Below, piece by piece: positions 52,438-62,320 of a DNA stretch of 64,000 nucleotides; position 1 is the stretch's first letter, and every line of letters begins with the position of its first letter. The notes beneath the pieces are model-generated. The model was not told the origin of the DNA, made no database searches, and saw only the letters and a program-made list of their open reading frames with translations. A program made the position numbers and the translations under genes. The DNA comes from Periplaneta americana (Eukaryota > Arthropoda > Insecta > Blattodea > Blattidae). The stretch lies in assembly GCF_040183065.1 (NCBI RefSeq), contig NC_091130.1:25880359-25944358 (forward strand). The letters run 5' to 3'.

Positions 52438-52922
52438 CATTTCTTTCTTTCTTTCTTTCTTTCTCCCTCTTTCTTACTTTCTCTTTCTTTCTTTCTTTCC
52501 TTCTCTTTCTCTCTTTTTCTTTCTCTCTTTCTTTCTCTCTCTTTCTTTCTTTCTCTCTCTCTTTCTTTCTTTCTCTTTCTTTCTCTCTCACTTTCTTTCT
52601 TTCCTTCTCTCTTTCTCTCTTCCTTTCTCTTTCTTTCTCTTTCTTTCTCTCTCACTTTCTTTCTTTCTTTCCTTCTCTCTCTCTTTGTTCTTTCTCTCTC
52701 ACTTTCTTTCTTTCTTTCTCCCTTTCTTTCTTTCTTTCTTCCTTTCTTTCTTTCCTTCTCTCTTTCTCTCTCTCTTTGTTCTTTCTCTCTCACTTTCTTT
52801 ATTTCTTTCTCTCTTTCTCTTTCTTTCTTTCTCTCTCACTTTCTTTCTTTCCTTCTCTCTTTCTTTCTCTCTATATTTGTTCTTTCTCTCTCTCTTTCTT
52901 TATTTCTTTCTCTCTTTCTTTC

Positions 52923-52961
<39 letters not shown>

Positions 52962-53314
52962 CTCTCTCTCTTTCTCTTTCTTTCTTTCTCTCTCTCTTTC
53001 TTTCTTTTCTTCTCTCTTTCTCTCTCTCTTTGTTCTTTCTCTCTCTCTTTCTTTCTATCTTCCTTTCTCTCTCTTTCTTTCTCTCTGTCTTTCTTTCTCT
53101 CTCACTTTCTTTCTTTCTTTCCTTCTCTCTTTCTTTCTCTCTCACTTTCTTTCTTTCCTTCTCTCTTTCTTTCTCTCTCTCATCTTTTCTCTCTCTCATT
53201 CTTTCTTTCTTTCTCTCTCACTTTCTTTCTTTCTTTTCTTCTCTCTTTCTTTCTCTCTCTCCCATCCTTTCTCTCTCTCTCTCATCCTTTCTTTCTTTCT
53301 TTCTTTCTTTCTCT
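52438..53314 (+). repeat. Long (CTTT/CT)n pyrimidine microsatellite
   Basis: About 0.88 kb of TTTC and TC units with occasional CCTT, TTTGTTC or CTCAC interruptions that themselves recur (CTCTTTGTTCTTTCTCTC at least four times), so larger blocks have been duplicated. All three forward and the reverse long frames over it (Phe/Leu/Ser or Arg/Glu/Lys) are translations of the repeat. Confidence 0.97.
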
Positions 53315-53588
53315 CGTCCACACCTGTGGAGTAACGTTCAGCGCGTCTGGCCGCGAAACCAGGTGGCCCGGGTTCGATTCCCGTCGGGACAAGTTATCTG
53401 GTTGAGGTTTTTTCCGGGGTTTTCCCTCAACCCAATACGAGCAAATGCTAGGTAACTATCGGTTTTGGATCCCGGACTCATTTCACCGGCATTATCACCT
53501 TCATATCATTCAGACGCTAAATAACCTTAGATGTTAATACAGCGTCGTAAAATAACCCAATTAAAAAATTAAAAAATAATAAAATAAA
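53315..53588 (+). mobile_element. tRNA-derived SINE inside the CTTT microsatellite
   Basis: GTGGAGTAACGTTCAGCGCG, TGGCCGCGAAACCAGG and GGGTTCGATTCCCG (B box), then GGTTGAGGTTTTTTCCGGGG, CAACCCAATACGAGC, CCGGACTCATTTCACCGG, AGACGCTAAATAACC and the A-rich end GTCGTAAAATAACCCAATT. The tail has the same GACGCTAAATAACC module as the SINE at 12549. The pyrimidine repeat continues directly after it, so the SINE split an existing microsatellite. Confidence 0.85.
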
Positions 53589-53595
53589 AATTCTT

Positions 53596-53649
<54 letters not shown>

Positions 53650-53652
53650 AAC
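53589..53652 (+). repeat. (CTTT)n microsatellite, distal part
   Basis: About 15 CTTT units, the far side of the array interrupted by the SINE. Confidence 0.97.
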
Positions 53653-54330
53653 GAATGATGCTAGCCACAATTTGTTATACCTCAAATGTAGAGTATCTAT
53701 AGCAAATGTTGAAAATTCTTTATTTATTCAGCTGGAAATTCACTTCATGACCAGTTTTTAACGTCAAATTAAGCAGAAGTTTTGATTCCCTGTCACACTT
53801 GGAACAATTTAATTTAAAAAAGAAAATTAGATTTCTAGATATAGTACGATTCTCTAACACACACTGTAATTATTTTATAAAGATTTAACAAAGTTATATC
53901 TGCATTTTTCCAAAGTCCTATGTTTTATTGTGTTGTCTCGAGAGTCAACCTAGGAACTCCATTATCTGTCAATTTAATCCAATAAATCTCTTCTGTTACA
54001 AAGAATAGGCCTAATTTAATTTTTTAACTATATTACAAGCCGCCACTGGTTTAAGAAACAATATAGAGCGTGGACAGGATCCAGACGTTAAGACTGGCAA
54101 CACGCAGGACCTCCGTCAAGAAGACCCGTGAACATGCATTCGTAGTCGACGAAGTCAAATTCTGTAGGCCTGTTTCCTGAGTCTGAAAGTCTCTAAACAA
54201 AGCGCACACAAAGATTCGTCACTGCATCACAACTGATTCTGTGAGCCGTGTAGAAACTTTGTGTCAAACATCTTACTTAAGTTTAATTCCAGTCAGTGAA
54301 TTATTTGGCTTTTACCGTTTCACACTTCAA
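53653..54330. other. No recognised gene
   Basis: AT-rich, then a less AT-rich part at 54060-54240 (GGACCTCCGTCAAGAAGACC) without a recognised motif or splice pair. Confidence 0.35.
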
Positions 54331-55170
54331 CGCTCATCGCTTTTGTTTCCATGGAAACATCCTTTTACCCATCTTTTGTTTCTATTGAAACATCATTTTT
54401 TATGATGAGTTCTGATCTCATTTTATTTTCAAACTAGATTTTATTCGATAAATCATTACAAAATGACGTCAGTATTTTCTATGTTAAATACAGCCTATTT
54501 CATTGCTCTATTAGAAACTTAACTTTACGAGTAATTGGTGTCATAGAAACGCATGATTTACAACTTCTTACATGGAAATAACATCTCTTTTGTCTATAGA
54601 AACATCTCCCTGCATAGAAATTAATCACATTTCGTCTAACGGAAACTTACCATTAATACTTTTTTAACAATAACATCTGCTTTTGCTTATAGAAACTTAC
54701 AGCTAGGAGTTCTTGTTTTATTAGGAATTACCGCTCATGTTCCATATAAAATCAATACTTTTTTTTTTGGTTTACTTTCTATAGAACTTACTAAATTCGT
54801 CCTCATAGAACTTCATATCCATCACATTTGTTTCCGCAGAACTCATCACATTTATTTGCATAGAAACTTAACACTTATCTCTCTGGTTTTCATAGAACGC
54901 CTCGCATTCGATTTCACAGAAACTTATCATTTGTCACTTCGTTTCCATGAAATTTGTCACTTCGTAGAAATTACCGTATGGTTCTTTTGTTTCCATAGAA
55001 CTCGTAACATTTTCTGTCACACAGAGTATACGTCCGTCACTTTTATTTCAGTGCAGCACATACGCAACATTTGTTCTCGGAGAAAATAACAAAACTGATT
55101 ATTCCTTCAGTCTGCATAGAACTCAAGCATTTTTCTCATAGAAGTTTTTCTTTCGTCGCTTTATTATCTA
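54331..55170 (+). repeat. Diverged array of CATAGAAAC / CCATGGAAAC motifs
   Basis: More than fifteen loosely spaced (about 40-60 bp) variants: GTTTCCATGGAAACATC, GTTTCTATTGAAACATC, GTCATAGAAACGCATG, TCTATAGAAACATC, GCATAGAAACTTAACAC, TTTCCATAGAACTCG. The words around them (ACTTATCA, CATTTG) match those of the 44-46 kb minisatellite, so the two blocks appear to be relics of one repeat family. Confidence 0.65.
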
Positions 55171-55840
55171 TAGTAATCTGAGATCTCGAGTGACATTTAT
55201 TAGGACTATTTCGTGAATAAAATAAACATGTAAATAATATATCTCTAAAATTCACTCACAAAATGTTAATAATTCTATATTTATGAATACTTAACCTATT
55301 CAGACATTGTGAAGTCGAAATAGATGAATAACGATTACCGCAATAAAGAAGTTGAATGTTTTTCAGTAATGCCAATTGATAAAAGCGAAATACAGGTTTA
55401 AAAATGTTAATTACATGTACTGCGCTTTTCTCTTGTTATTATAACAGAAATACGTTTTCATTATCTGCTGAAATCATAATTTAGTTTAAACATTTTATAG
55501 TGTAATCACAAAAACCTGATTAATACATTAATTAAATGAAAAATTATTATGATGGAGTGTCATTTTCTTTAGATACGATGGACATAGAATTAGAAGATGA
55601 AGATGTAGATGTGGAAGTAGGATTTCGCACTTTATTTAGTACAATGGATTCATGCTTATTGATTTATGTGGAAACAGTTGGCGACACTGACTAAACAAAA
55701 GAACGACCATGCGATAAATTGATAGTGATAAATCAAGCTGCAGAAATTATCACGATGTATGACTGTGATTGGTTGGAATTCAAAATTTTATTACACTTCA
55801 TTGGCCGAAAATGGAATGACGTCATATAAACGAAATAGTC
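55171..55840. mobile_element. Repeat family A, copy 3
   Basis: As copy 2 but the first hairpin arm is deleted (AGTAATCTGAGATCTCGAGTG), directly followed by TATTAGGACTATTTCG. The right end ATGACGTCATATAAACGA + AATAGTC is intact. The interior aligns with 20430-21069 and 34240-34863. Confidence 0.8.
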
Positions 55841-55885
55841 GTAAACACTTTTTGTCTCGCAGATTTTGTTACCTTAGCAACTTTG

Positions 55886-56905
55886 GGCCGTATTCATAGA
55901 CATTCTTAGCGCGGGCTTCCGGTGGATGATCAGCGAACTAACGTTTTTCGTATTCATAAACCAGTGTTAGCGATATGATATGATATGATATATGATATGA
56001 TATATGATATGATGTATGATATGATATGATATGAAATGATATGATATGATATATGATGTATAATATATGATATATGATGTGTGATATGATATGATATGAT
56101 ATATGATGTATGATATATGATATGATATATGATGATATGATATATGATGTATGATATGATATGATATATGATGATATGATATATGATGTATGATATGATA
56201 TGATATATGATGTATAATATATGATATATGATGTGTGATATGATATGATATGATATATGATGTATGATATATGATATGATATATGATGATATGATATATG
56301 ATGTATGATATGATATGATATATGATGATATGATATATGATGTATGATATGATATGATATATGATGTATGATATGATATGATATATGATGTAGATATGAT
56401 ATGATATAATATGATATGATATGATATATGATGTATGATATGATATGATATATGATGTATGATATGATATGATATATGATGTATGATATGATATGACATA
56501 TGATATGATATATGATGTATGATATGATATGATATGATATGATATGATATGATATGATATGATATATGATGTATGATATGATATATGATATGATATGATA
56601 TGATGTATGATATGATATGATATGATAGCCTATGATATGATATATGATATGATATATGATAGCCTATGATATGATATGATATGATATATTATGATATGAT
56701 ATGATATGATATGATATGATATGATATGATATGATATGACTTGATATGATATGATATGATATGATATGATATGATATGATATGATATGATATGACTTGAT
56801 ATGATATGATATGAATCCTGTTCAAGTAACAGTCGATAGCCGGGGCTAGTTTAGCACGCTCGTAGCAAGGGCTAGCGAAATGTCTATGAATAACACTTTT
56901 TAATG
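55886..56905. mobile_element. MITE with expanded ATATG microsatellite core
   Basis: Left GGCCGTATTCATAGACATTC, AGCGCGGGC; right GGGCTAGCGAAATGTCTATG + AATA, with a second pair (TATTCATAAACCAGTGTTAG / CTGTTCAAGTAACAG-type) inside. Between them lie about 840 bp of ATATG units. The outer sequences are a MITE style I recall as common in insects. Confidence 0.75.
55970..56815. repeat. (ATATG)n microsatellite with higher-order blocks
   Basis: GATAT pentamers with inserted GATATAT and GATGTAT variants. Blocks such as ATGATGTATGATATGATATG recur many times, and a block of about 180 bp (56040-56200) is repeated at 56215-56370. The Ile/Ser/Tyr/His frames over it are translations. Confidence 0.97.
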
Positions 56906-56984
56906 TTTTTGTTTTTTTGCAGAAAATCATGTTGTTTATATAGAAACTGATAGTTGTAATAAAAAATTAACATTTTGTTTTAAG

Positions 56985-57262
56985 AAATATATCATCGTTG
57001 TTCCTGCAGTAACTCCTATGTGCGAAATATAGGCCTAAAACTTTTCAGTAGGAAAAAAAAACACATTTACTCATTCCACGGCAATGGTACATAGGAGATT
57101 GTGAATTCTTACATTTTCGAAAGAAAGAAATATAATTACATATAGGAGATTTTTGTTATTTGCTGCATCACTATTTAAGTTACGTAATAGAGCAAAAATC
57201 TGAAAATCGATAAATATGTCACACAGGAGTTATTGCAGGAACAATGACGATATGCCTTCTAA
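56985..57262. mobile_element. Fold-back MITE-like element
   Basis: ATCATCGTTGTTCCTGCAGT, AACTCCTATGTGCG at the left; CACACAGGAGTTATTGCAGG + AACAATGACGATAT at the right. About 40-bp arms, 180-bp centre containing a further ACATAGGAGATT / ACATATAGGAGATT direct repeat. Confidence 0.75.
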
Positions 57263-57936
57263 ATTCGAACTGCATGTAAACTGTCACGTCTCTTATACAT
57301 TAGCGCAAAGAAATCGCGTCATACATTTCTGTGGGGCCTCTTTAGAAACATAAGACTGTAATTTTCTTTTCCCTCACAACACTTAACCTCTCGTTTACTG
57401 TCGCTGTAGAGTTTTCACATAAAGTTTAATTAACTACGAGCAATCAATGTCCTCTTTCTTATTCCATCTCAGCCACGACATCTGTATATGAAATTTATGG
57501 CCATTCAGCAGTAAAAGAGAGGGTGAAGGGCATTGTAACTCTACACTGGGTCTCGTGTGACATAATAATAGCCATGTAGCTGTAGGAAAGCTTCAGATCG
57601 AGGTCAGAGGTCAATACTCCGACATACAGACAGCACAGGTTTATAGTTCGGAACCCGACGTTGGTTAACTGCGGTACTGTTCCAGATTTTGTGTAACACA
57701 GAACAGAACCATTCCACTTGCCACGGACGTTACATTTTTACTACGGTATTTTAAAACTCTATATATTGAAAATGAAATTACTTTTATCAACTTTTATTAT
57801 TAGAATCAATTTAGGAGATCAGTATCATTTAACATAAAAAAGTCGCTTGAATAAAATTTAGGCCTATTATTATTGCAGAAAATAAAGAAAAGGTTCCGTA
57901 ATGGATGTTACAAGATTTGTGAACTCACTTTATACC
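57263..57936. other. No gene seen
   Basis: Spacer of ordinary composition. CTCAGCCACGACATCTG and other words are unique in the window. No convincing frame. Confidence 0.4.
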
Positions 57937-58196
57937 TTATAAGGCAAACTCGGCTAATTTCGCAGTATTAAGGATTTCTGTCTATAGTTATATCCAAAAG
58001 TGCTTGAAAAAATTTCCTTCATGCAGCAATTAATCACTAGACATAACTGTACTGGTTGTTATAAAAAATTTATTTTTTAAGTGTAACCCAACAGGGAAAT
58101 ACCTCCATCTAAAACATGAGATCATATGTGTGTGTTTCAGGAACACGTATAACTTCGCAATACTACTCGGGCAATTTCGCAGTAATATTTTTGCAA

Positions 58197-58555
58197 TTTT
58201 CAAGATTAATCTTTTTAATTTTAAAAGCATATTGGTTCCGTTAAGTTCAATGTTAATTGATAAAGGAGTTCTATTGTCAATACTTAACATAAACGTACAA
58301 TAAAATATGTTATATTCTCTGTTTCTAAGTTACATTATACTGTAGTCTTAACTTCTGTTTTTAACTTTATATACCAAGTGTTCACTTATTATAACATGTT
58401 CTATTCGACGTACACGACCTGAAGATGCCAATCAAAATTGGCGAAAACGTTTGTTTTTAAATTTGTTTAAATGTTGTTATAACATGTTTTATTGTGCTTT
58501 TATGTTAAGTATTGACTGAATAGAACTCATTTATCAATTAATCTTTTTAGCTTAG
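58197..58555. mobile_element. Fold-back with hammerhead-like motif
   Basis: TTAATTGATAAAGGAGTTC, TCAATACTTAACATAAACG at 58253-58310 pair with TTATGTTAAGTATTGAC, GAACTCATTTATCAATTAA at 58500-58545. In between, CTGAAGATGCCAATC..GATTGGC-type stem and GAAAAC stand at 58419-58448, the same motif as in the element at 16019-16682. Confidence 0.65.
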
Positions 58556-58850
58556 AACATGTTTTAATGTCATCTAAACATCAGTTCTTGTTTACACACA
58601 TGAACTGAACACACATTAACAAAGTAGGCAATAAATGTAGAATAACTGGTCTTCTATTATTAACACTAAAGAAAGGAAAAGGCTTCCATATTAGTTGTAA
58701 ATTAATAATTTTATCTAACACATATCTGCATTAAATATTATGCCAAAGATAGAAAAAGAAACATTATGAGAACTGTTTAGGCCTAATCCGAATCCGCTTC
58801 CGCTGGCAAGAAAATTGATAGAAGGAAAAATTGGATCGGTGTCGGATAGA

Positions 58851-58926
58851 GTTCCCGGGTAGCTCAGTTGGGAGAGCGTTGGTACGTTTAACCAAAGGTC
58901 CCGGGTTCGATACCCGACCCTGGAAC
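58851..58926 (+). tRNA. tRNA-like sequence, copy 1
   Basis: 76 nt with A box TAGCTCAGTTGG, B box GGTTCGATACC, D stem GCTC/GAGC, a 5-bp anticodon stem TTGGT/ACCAA and T stem CGGG-type. The anticodon loop reads ACGTTTA: anticodon would be GTT (Asn), but position 33 is C, not T, and the acceptor has a mismatch at its sixth pair. No CCA is encoded, as expected in eukaryotes. The TTTTT just downstream is a Pol III terminator. Probably a tRNA-derived pseudogene or SINE head rather than a working tRNA. Confidence 0.45.
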
Positions 58927-59134
58927 AATTTTTCCTCGAAATTATTCAAATTAACTTTACAGGGAGTTATTCCTGAAAGCTTAATTTGCATAATACACGT
59001 CACTGTACGTAACAGAAAACCACAATTTAAGTCACACAGAGTTAGTGTGCACTCAATGTTGGTTGCTTGACGGTTGTCAGCCCACTTTGAGGTCTGTGGA
59101 TATAGAAGGAAAAATTGGATCGGTGTCGGATAGA

Positions 59135-59210
59135 GTTCCCGGGTAGCTCAGTTGGGAGAGCGTTGGTACGTTTAACCAAAGGTCCCGGGTTCGATACCCG
59201 GCCCCGGAAC
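59135..59210 (+). tRNA. tRNA-like sequence, copy 2
   Basis: Identical to copy 1 except for two substitutions near the 3' end (CGACCCTGGAAC versus CGGCCCCGGAAC), which improve the T-stem side. The same C33 anomaly and anticodon GTT. Also shared are 34 nt upstream (GGATCGGTGTCGGATAGA) and 24 nt downstream (CAATTTTTCCTCGAAATT), so a unit of about 135 bp was duplicated, 284 bp apart. Confidence 0.45.
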
Positions 59211-59240
59211 AATTTTTCCTCGAAATTATTCAAGAAAATT

Positions 59241-59925
59241 GTTGTTTCTCCTTTCTCTGCCGTTGTTTGAAGGTGGACAGACTTTGCTCCTTTTGGGGAC
59301 ACAATTTTATTAGCTTTGGTAATCAATGAAAACCCTGTTTCATTTCAATTTCAAATGAGATTAGGCTTGGTACTCAGTTCTGCATTCTCATAAACTTCCT
59401 AGCACATCATAAAAATCGTTCAAATTCGAGCGAGTTGACACTGCTGCTCTATGGTAGGACAGATTTTCTGGCTGGCGCATACTTAGCCCATAGTGCATCT
59501 TAAAGGAAGTTCGAATCTGCGTGCCACTCGAACTGATCTGTCTTCAAGTAGCGGAAACTAGTTAAGAAATTGAGTACCGGCAAAAGCATATTACGAACAA
59601 ACTATATCAGATAAAACAACAAGCAAAGGTTAAAATTAATCATAAGAATGTAGAGAATTCATTAATCATAGTGTGCTAATTACAGTTCTGAATATCTCGA
59701 CGATATCATGTCCAGAAACACAACAATGCAAATTTACTCACTCTATCTGAGCAAACACACACCTACTAAAGCAGATAGTTGTATAACATTCGCCAGAATG
59801 CGTTGCAATAGTATCTTCCTGCATGAAACATTCCCCGACAGGTTCTGGCATTTATCCGTATTTTTTGTAAGCTCAAACAAACACGGACAACTCCACAACT
59901 AATTAATGTATGAGATACTGCGAAA
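59241..59925. other. No recognised gene
   Basis: Interior of the 2-kb transposon. A less AT-rich part at 59330-59560 has no recognisable frame. Confidence 0.35.
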
Positions 59926-59964
59926 TTAGACATACTGCGAAATAGCTGAGTTTGCCTTATAATA

Positions 59965-60325
59965 AATGACTGAAAGAATTTTATTTTAGTGTTATTCTTT
60001 AAATGTGCAGAAATTTCATCCGAACAAATTTAACACTGTAAAATTCCTTTGCAGAATGAAAAGTTACATTTGTTCGGATCAAATTTCCGCACATTTAAAG
60101 GACAAAACTAAAATTCTTTCAATATTTATTACCATAATACACTGCTCTCTTAAATTGACTGAGAATATTGGGGAATAAACCATTGGCTTTCCCAAAACAC
60201 GCTATGAAATGTTTTATAAAGGAAGTAAAAACGAGCAAAATTGTATTAAAAATTTTGATATCAATTATCGCAAAGATTAACCCTCTGAAATTAATAATAT
60301 TACGTACGGTTTACACTGTATAATA
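59965..60325. mobile_element. Repeat family B, copy 3
   Basis: Central hairpin (CTTTAAATGTGCAGAAATTT..AAATTTCCGCACATTTAAAG) and the complete right half to ATTACGTACGGTTTACAC. This uninterrupted right half shows where the Penelope-like fold-back entered copy 1. The left half is missing. Confidence 0.8.
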
Positions 60326-60743
60326 TAGACTTTTTGCTTTCTTTAGGCTTAAAAAAATAACTCCGAAACTAATGTCCATACGTCTCTTGACATCGTTAGG
60401 GTATCTCGACTGTAGTTACTTCCAGATGCAAGTAGAAACTCAATAATACGTAGGAAAGACGCAGTGGAAGACAAATTTCTTAATACGCATACCGAACAAC
60501 ACACATCACAAATTAAATACAGAGAAAAATAAATGTTCCGTTCTGAAGAGAAGCATTTCCGTAACCAATAGCAACGATATGAAGCTGGATAAGAGTGAAT
60601 CAATTTGTTCTCCGAGCAGTCCGGTGCCAGCCAGCTAGTGGACATACAGCGCGCAGCTACATGAAATATTGCGCGCAAGAAGTTGAAGATCGGGTGTTAA
60701 TGGTGCGGGGAGACCTCTGATAAACGTTCTGATACTCACTCAC
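60326..60743. other. Flank of candidate minus-strand exon
   Basis: Increasingly GC-rich towards 60743 (CAGTCCGGTGCCAGCCAGC, ATACAGCGCGCAGC). A 109-codon minus frame (60349-60678) has no recognisable domain. If 60744-60812 is an exon, this is its downstream intron. Confidence 0.35.
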
Positions 60744-60812
60744 GAGTCCGCTGCTGCGGCCCAGATGTTCTTCTGTATCGTTTTCACTGCTGTGGGGATA
60801 CAACAGGCGGTT
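60744..60812 (-). CDS. Candidate 69-bp internal exon, unidentified gene
   Basis: On the minus strand a pyrimidine tract and acceptor (TTTATCTTTACAG|AA) precede 69 bases that end at a donor (CTC|GTGAGT). In phase 0 it encodes NRLLYPHSSENDTEEHLGRS then SGL, 23 codons without a stop; a second phase is also open, the third is not. The length is a multiple of three, so it could be skipped without changing frame, as in many alternative exons. A second GT donor lies four bases on. Composition is clearly richer in GC than surroundings and no repeat copy is seen. I cannot name the gene. It is the best minus-strand host-exon candidate. Confidence 0.45.
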
Positions 60813-61032
60813 CTGTAAAGATAAACCCCAACACTGTTACACTGCGTCCAGCAAGTGTTCATATATTATGTGAGGATCGTTACATTTTATTTACCCTTGT
60901 CAGGCTGATATCTTCCCTCTTTCCTGGAAAAAGTTCACATTATGTATACTAGAAGTACTTTTTCTTCTGCTTCTTATCTCATGAACTTTCTCTTTCATGA
61001 AAGTTTAATACCTTTCAACATATACATATATA
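60813..61032. other. No gene seen
   Basis: Would be the upstream intron of the candidate exon. Spacer between it and the mariner-like fragment. Confidence 0.35.
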
Positions 61033-61270
61033 CAGGGTGTTATAAAAGTATTCTTATAAATTTGAGGAAGTAATTTATTGGCGTCCCCCGAAGTGTGTTA
61101 TACTACACTTCAATGCGTCTTCGTAGGTCGTCCAAATCCGTCACTTAGGCTACACTTTAAGTCGCCCAACAAAAATAATTTAGCGGCTTGAAGTCTGGCG
61201 ATCAGGATGACCATGCAGAAGTTCAATCCACAGCACCGGATGGAATCCCTCTCCTTCAGTGTTTTCCCCT
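61033..61270 (-). pseudogene. Mariner-like transposase C-terminal fragment
   Basis: The minus strand reads SPDFKPLNYFCWAT, then TDLDDLRRRIEV and YNTLRGTPINYFLKFI before the end sequence TTATAACACCCTGTA. SPD..PL.YF.WG is the last catalytic block of this transposase type. A stop replaces part of the WG..K block. The same RGTPIN..FLKF tail recurs at 62454-62530, so a related fragment lies there. Confidence 0.65.
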
Positions 61271-61491
61271 TTGTGGCCTGACTCCCAGTTCGACATGTAT
61301 GTTGATATTTTTATATTAAGTCAACTGATAAGTTAATCTTTATGTAGATTCATCATTATTTAATTTTATTCTAATAATAATGTTCAGTACATAAATGTCT
61401 CCCGTTTGCATTTGTTATATTTGTATGTGCTATCGGGTAGGATTGAAGAGAAGTCCCTATGGTCTCAATCCTGTCAGATTAAATAAATATA
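61271..61491 (+). mobile_element. LINE 3' tail
   Basis: AGAGAAGTCCCTATGG, TCTCAATCCTGTCAG and ATTAAATAAATATA fit the terminal pattern of CR1-type elements here (AGAGAAGGC...., T..CA...T....AAATAAA), as at 38712-38785. No coding part recognised. Confidence 0.5.
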
Positions 61492-61679
61492 TAGGGTGTT
61501 TCCGAGGAGGTGTTACAAACTTTCAGGGATGATGGCGAAGGGCACATGTATCAATTTGAGATAAGGAATCCTGGTCCGGAAATGACAGAGTCGAAAGTTA
61601 CAAGCAAAAATAGTTGTGTGGAAATGACATAATTTTATTCCTCTGTACACCTTATTTACGTGTATTTATCTGTACAAGT

Positions 61680-61895
61680 CGACCTGGTTGGCGAGTTGGT
61701 ATAGCGCTGGCCTTCTATGCCCAAGGTTGCGGGTTCGATCCCGGGCTAGGTCGATGGCATTTAAGTGTGCTTAAATGCGACAGGCTCATGTCAGTAGATT
61801 TACTGGCATGTAAAAGAACTCCTGCGGAACAAAATTCCGGCACATCCGGCGACGCTGATATAACCTCTGCAGTTACGAGCGTCGTTAAATAGAAC
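61680..61895 (+). mobile_element. tRNA-derived SINE
   Basis: GACCTGGTTGGCGAGTTGG and GTATAGCGCTGGCC (A-box region), GGGTTCGATCCCGG (B box), then body TTTAAGTGTGCTTAAATGCG, ACAGGCTCATGTCAGTAG, GGCATGTAAAAGAACTCC, CCGGCACATCCGGCGACG and end GAGCGTCGTTAAATAG. The 3' end resembles the GTCGTTAAATA ends of the other two SINEs. Boxes intact, so Pol III transcription is possible. Confidence 0.82.
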
Positions 61896-62124
61896 AAATC
61901 ATTATCTGTACATCTTACACATACTGTATTAATCTGACGTTGTTTACGTTGTCTACTTACAGTATTCCATTCAGTGCGCTGTCTGAGGGGTGGGGACAGG
62001 AAACTACACTAAAGCAATGCAGATAGCGTAATGTGTAACGGACATGGTCGGTCCTGATATGCACGTCTGTAGACAGCAGTGTATGTGTACAAGTTGCAGT
62101 GTCCAGTCGATCAGTCCTAGTGAA

Positions 62125-62320
62125 ATGGAGGAGTACACGAGAGCGGAATAAGCAGACCTGATTTTCGAATACGGATGAGCCAATGGAAACAGTAGACAAG
62201 ATCACAGATTGTATCGGGCCAAGTGCCCACGTAGGAGACATCCGGTCCATACCATTTTTCCACGATTGTTCCAAAGGTTAAGGGAAGGAGGGCACGTGGT
62301 GCCAAATTACAATTCCATTT
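62125..62320 (+). pseudogene. DUF4817-type helix-turn-helix remnant
   Basis: From the ATG at 62125: MEEYTRAE*ADLIFEYG*AN, then GNSRQ and RLYRAKCPRRRHPVHTIFPR + LFQRLREGG. The family pattern is ....EYADM...YG..NGN...A...Y...FP.RR.P....F..+...L.E.G, a domain at the N-terminus of mariner/IS630-like transposases in insects. Two in-frame stops make it non-functional. The catalytic domain was lost by deletion, since the right inverted repeat begins straight after. Confidence 0.75.

Larger units (their letters stand above)
57937..59962. mobile_element. 2-kb inverted-repeat transposon with nested elements
   Basis: Left TTATAAGGCAAACTCGGC + TAATTTCGCAGTA; right TACTGCGAAATAGCTGAG + TTTGCCTTATAA. No transposase recognised; the minus frame at 58030-58290 has no clear motif. 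It contains a Penelope-like fold-back (58197-58555) and a tandem pair of tRNA-like sequences (58830-59240). Confidence 0.65.

Noticed and set aside
52362..53455. Long Phe/Leu/Ser-rich and Arg/Glu/Lys-rich frames (up to 347 codons)
   Set aside because: They are translations of the CTTT/CT microsatellite in several frames and both strands, with no non-repetitive domain.
55954..56930. Ile/Ser/Tyr/His-rich minus frames (181 and 88 codons)
   Set aside because: Pure translations of the ATATG microsatellite.
58851..59210. Two functional tRNA-Asn genes
   Set aside because: Position 33 is C, the acceptor stem has a mismatch, and the units are embedded in duplicated repeat-like sequence; kept as tRNA-like only.
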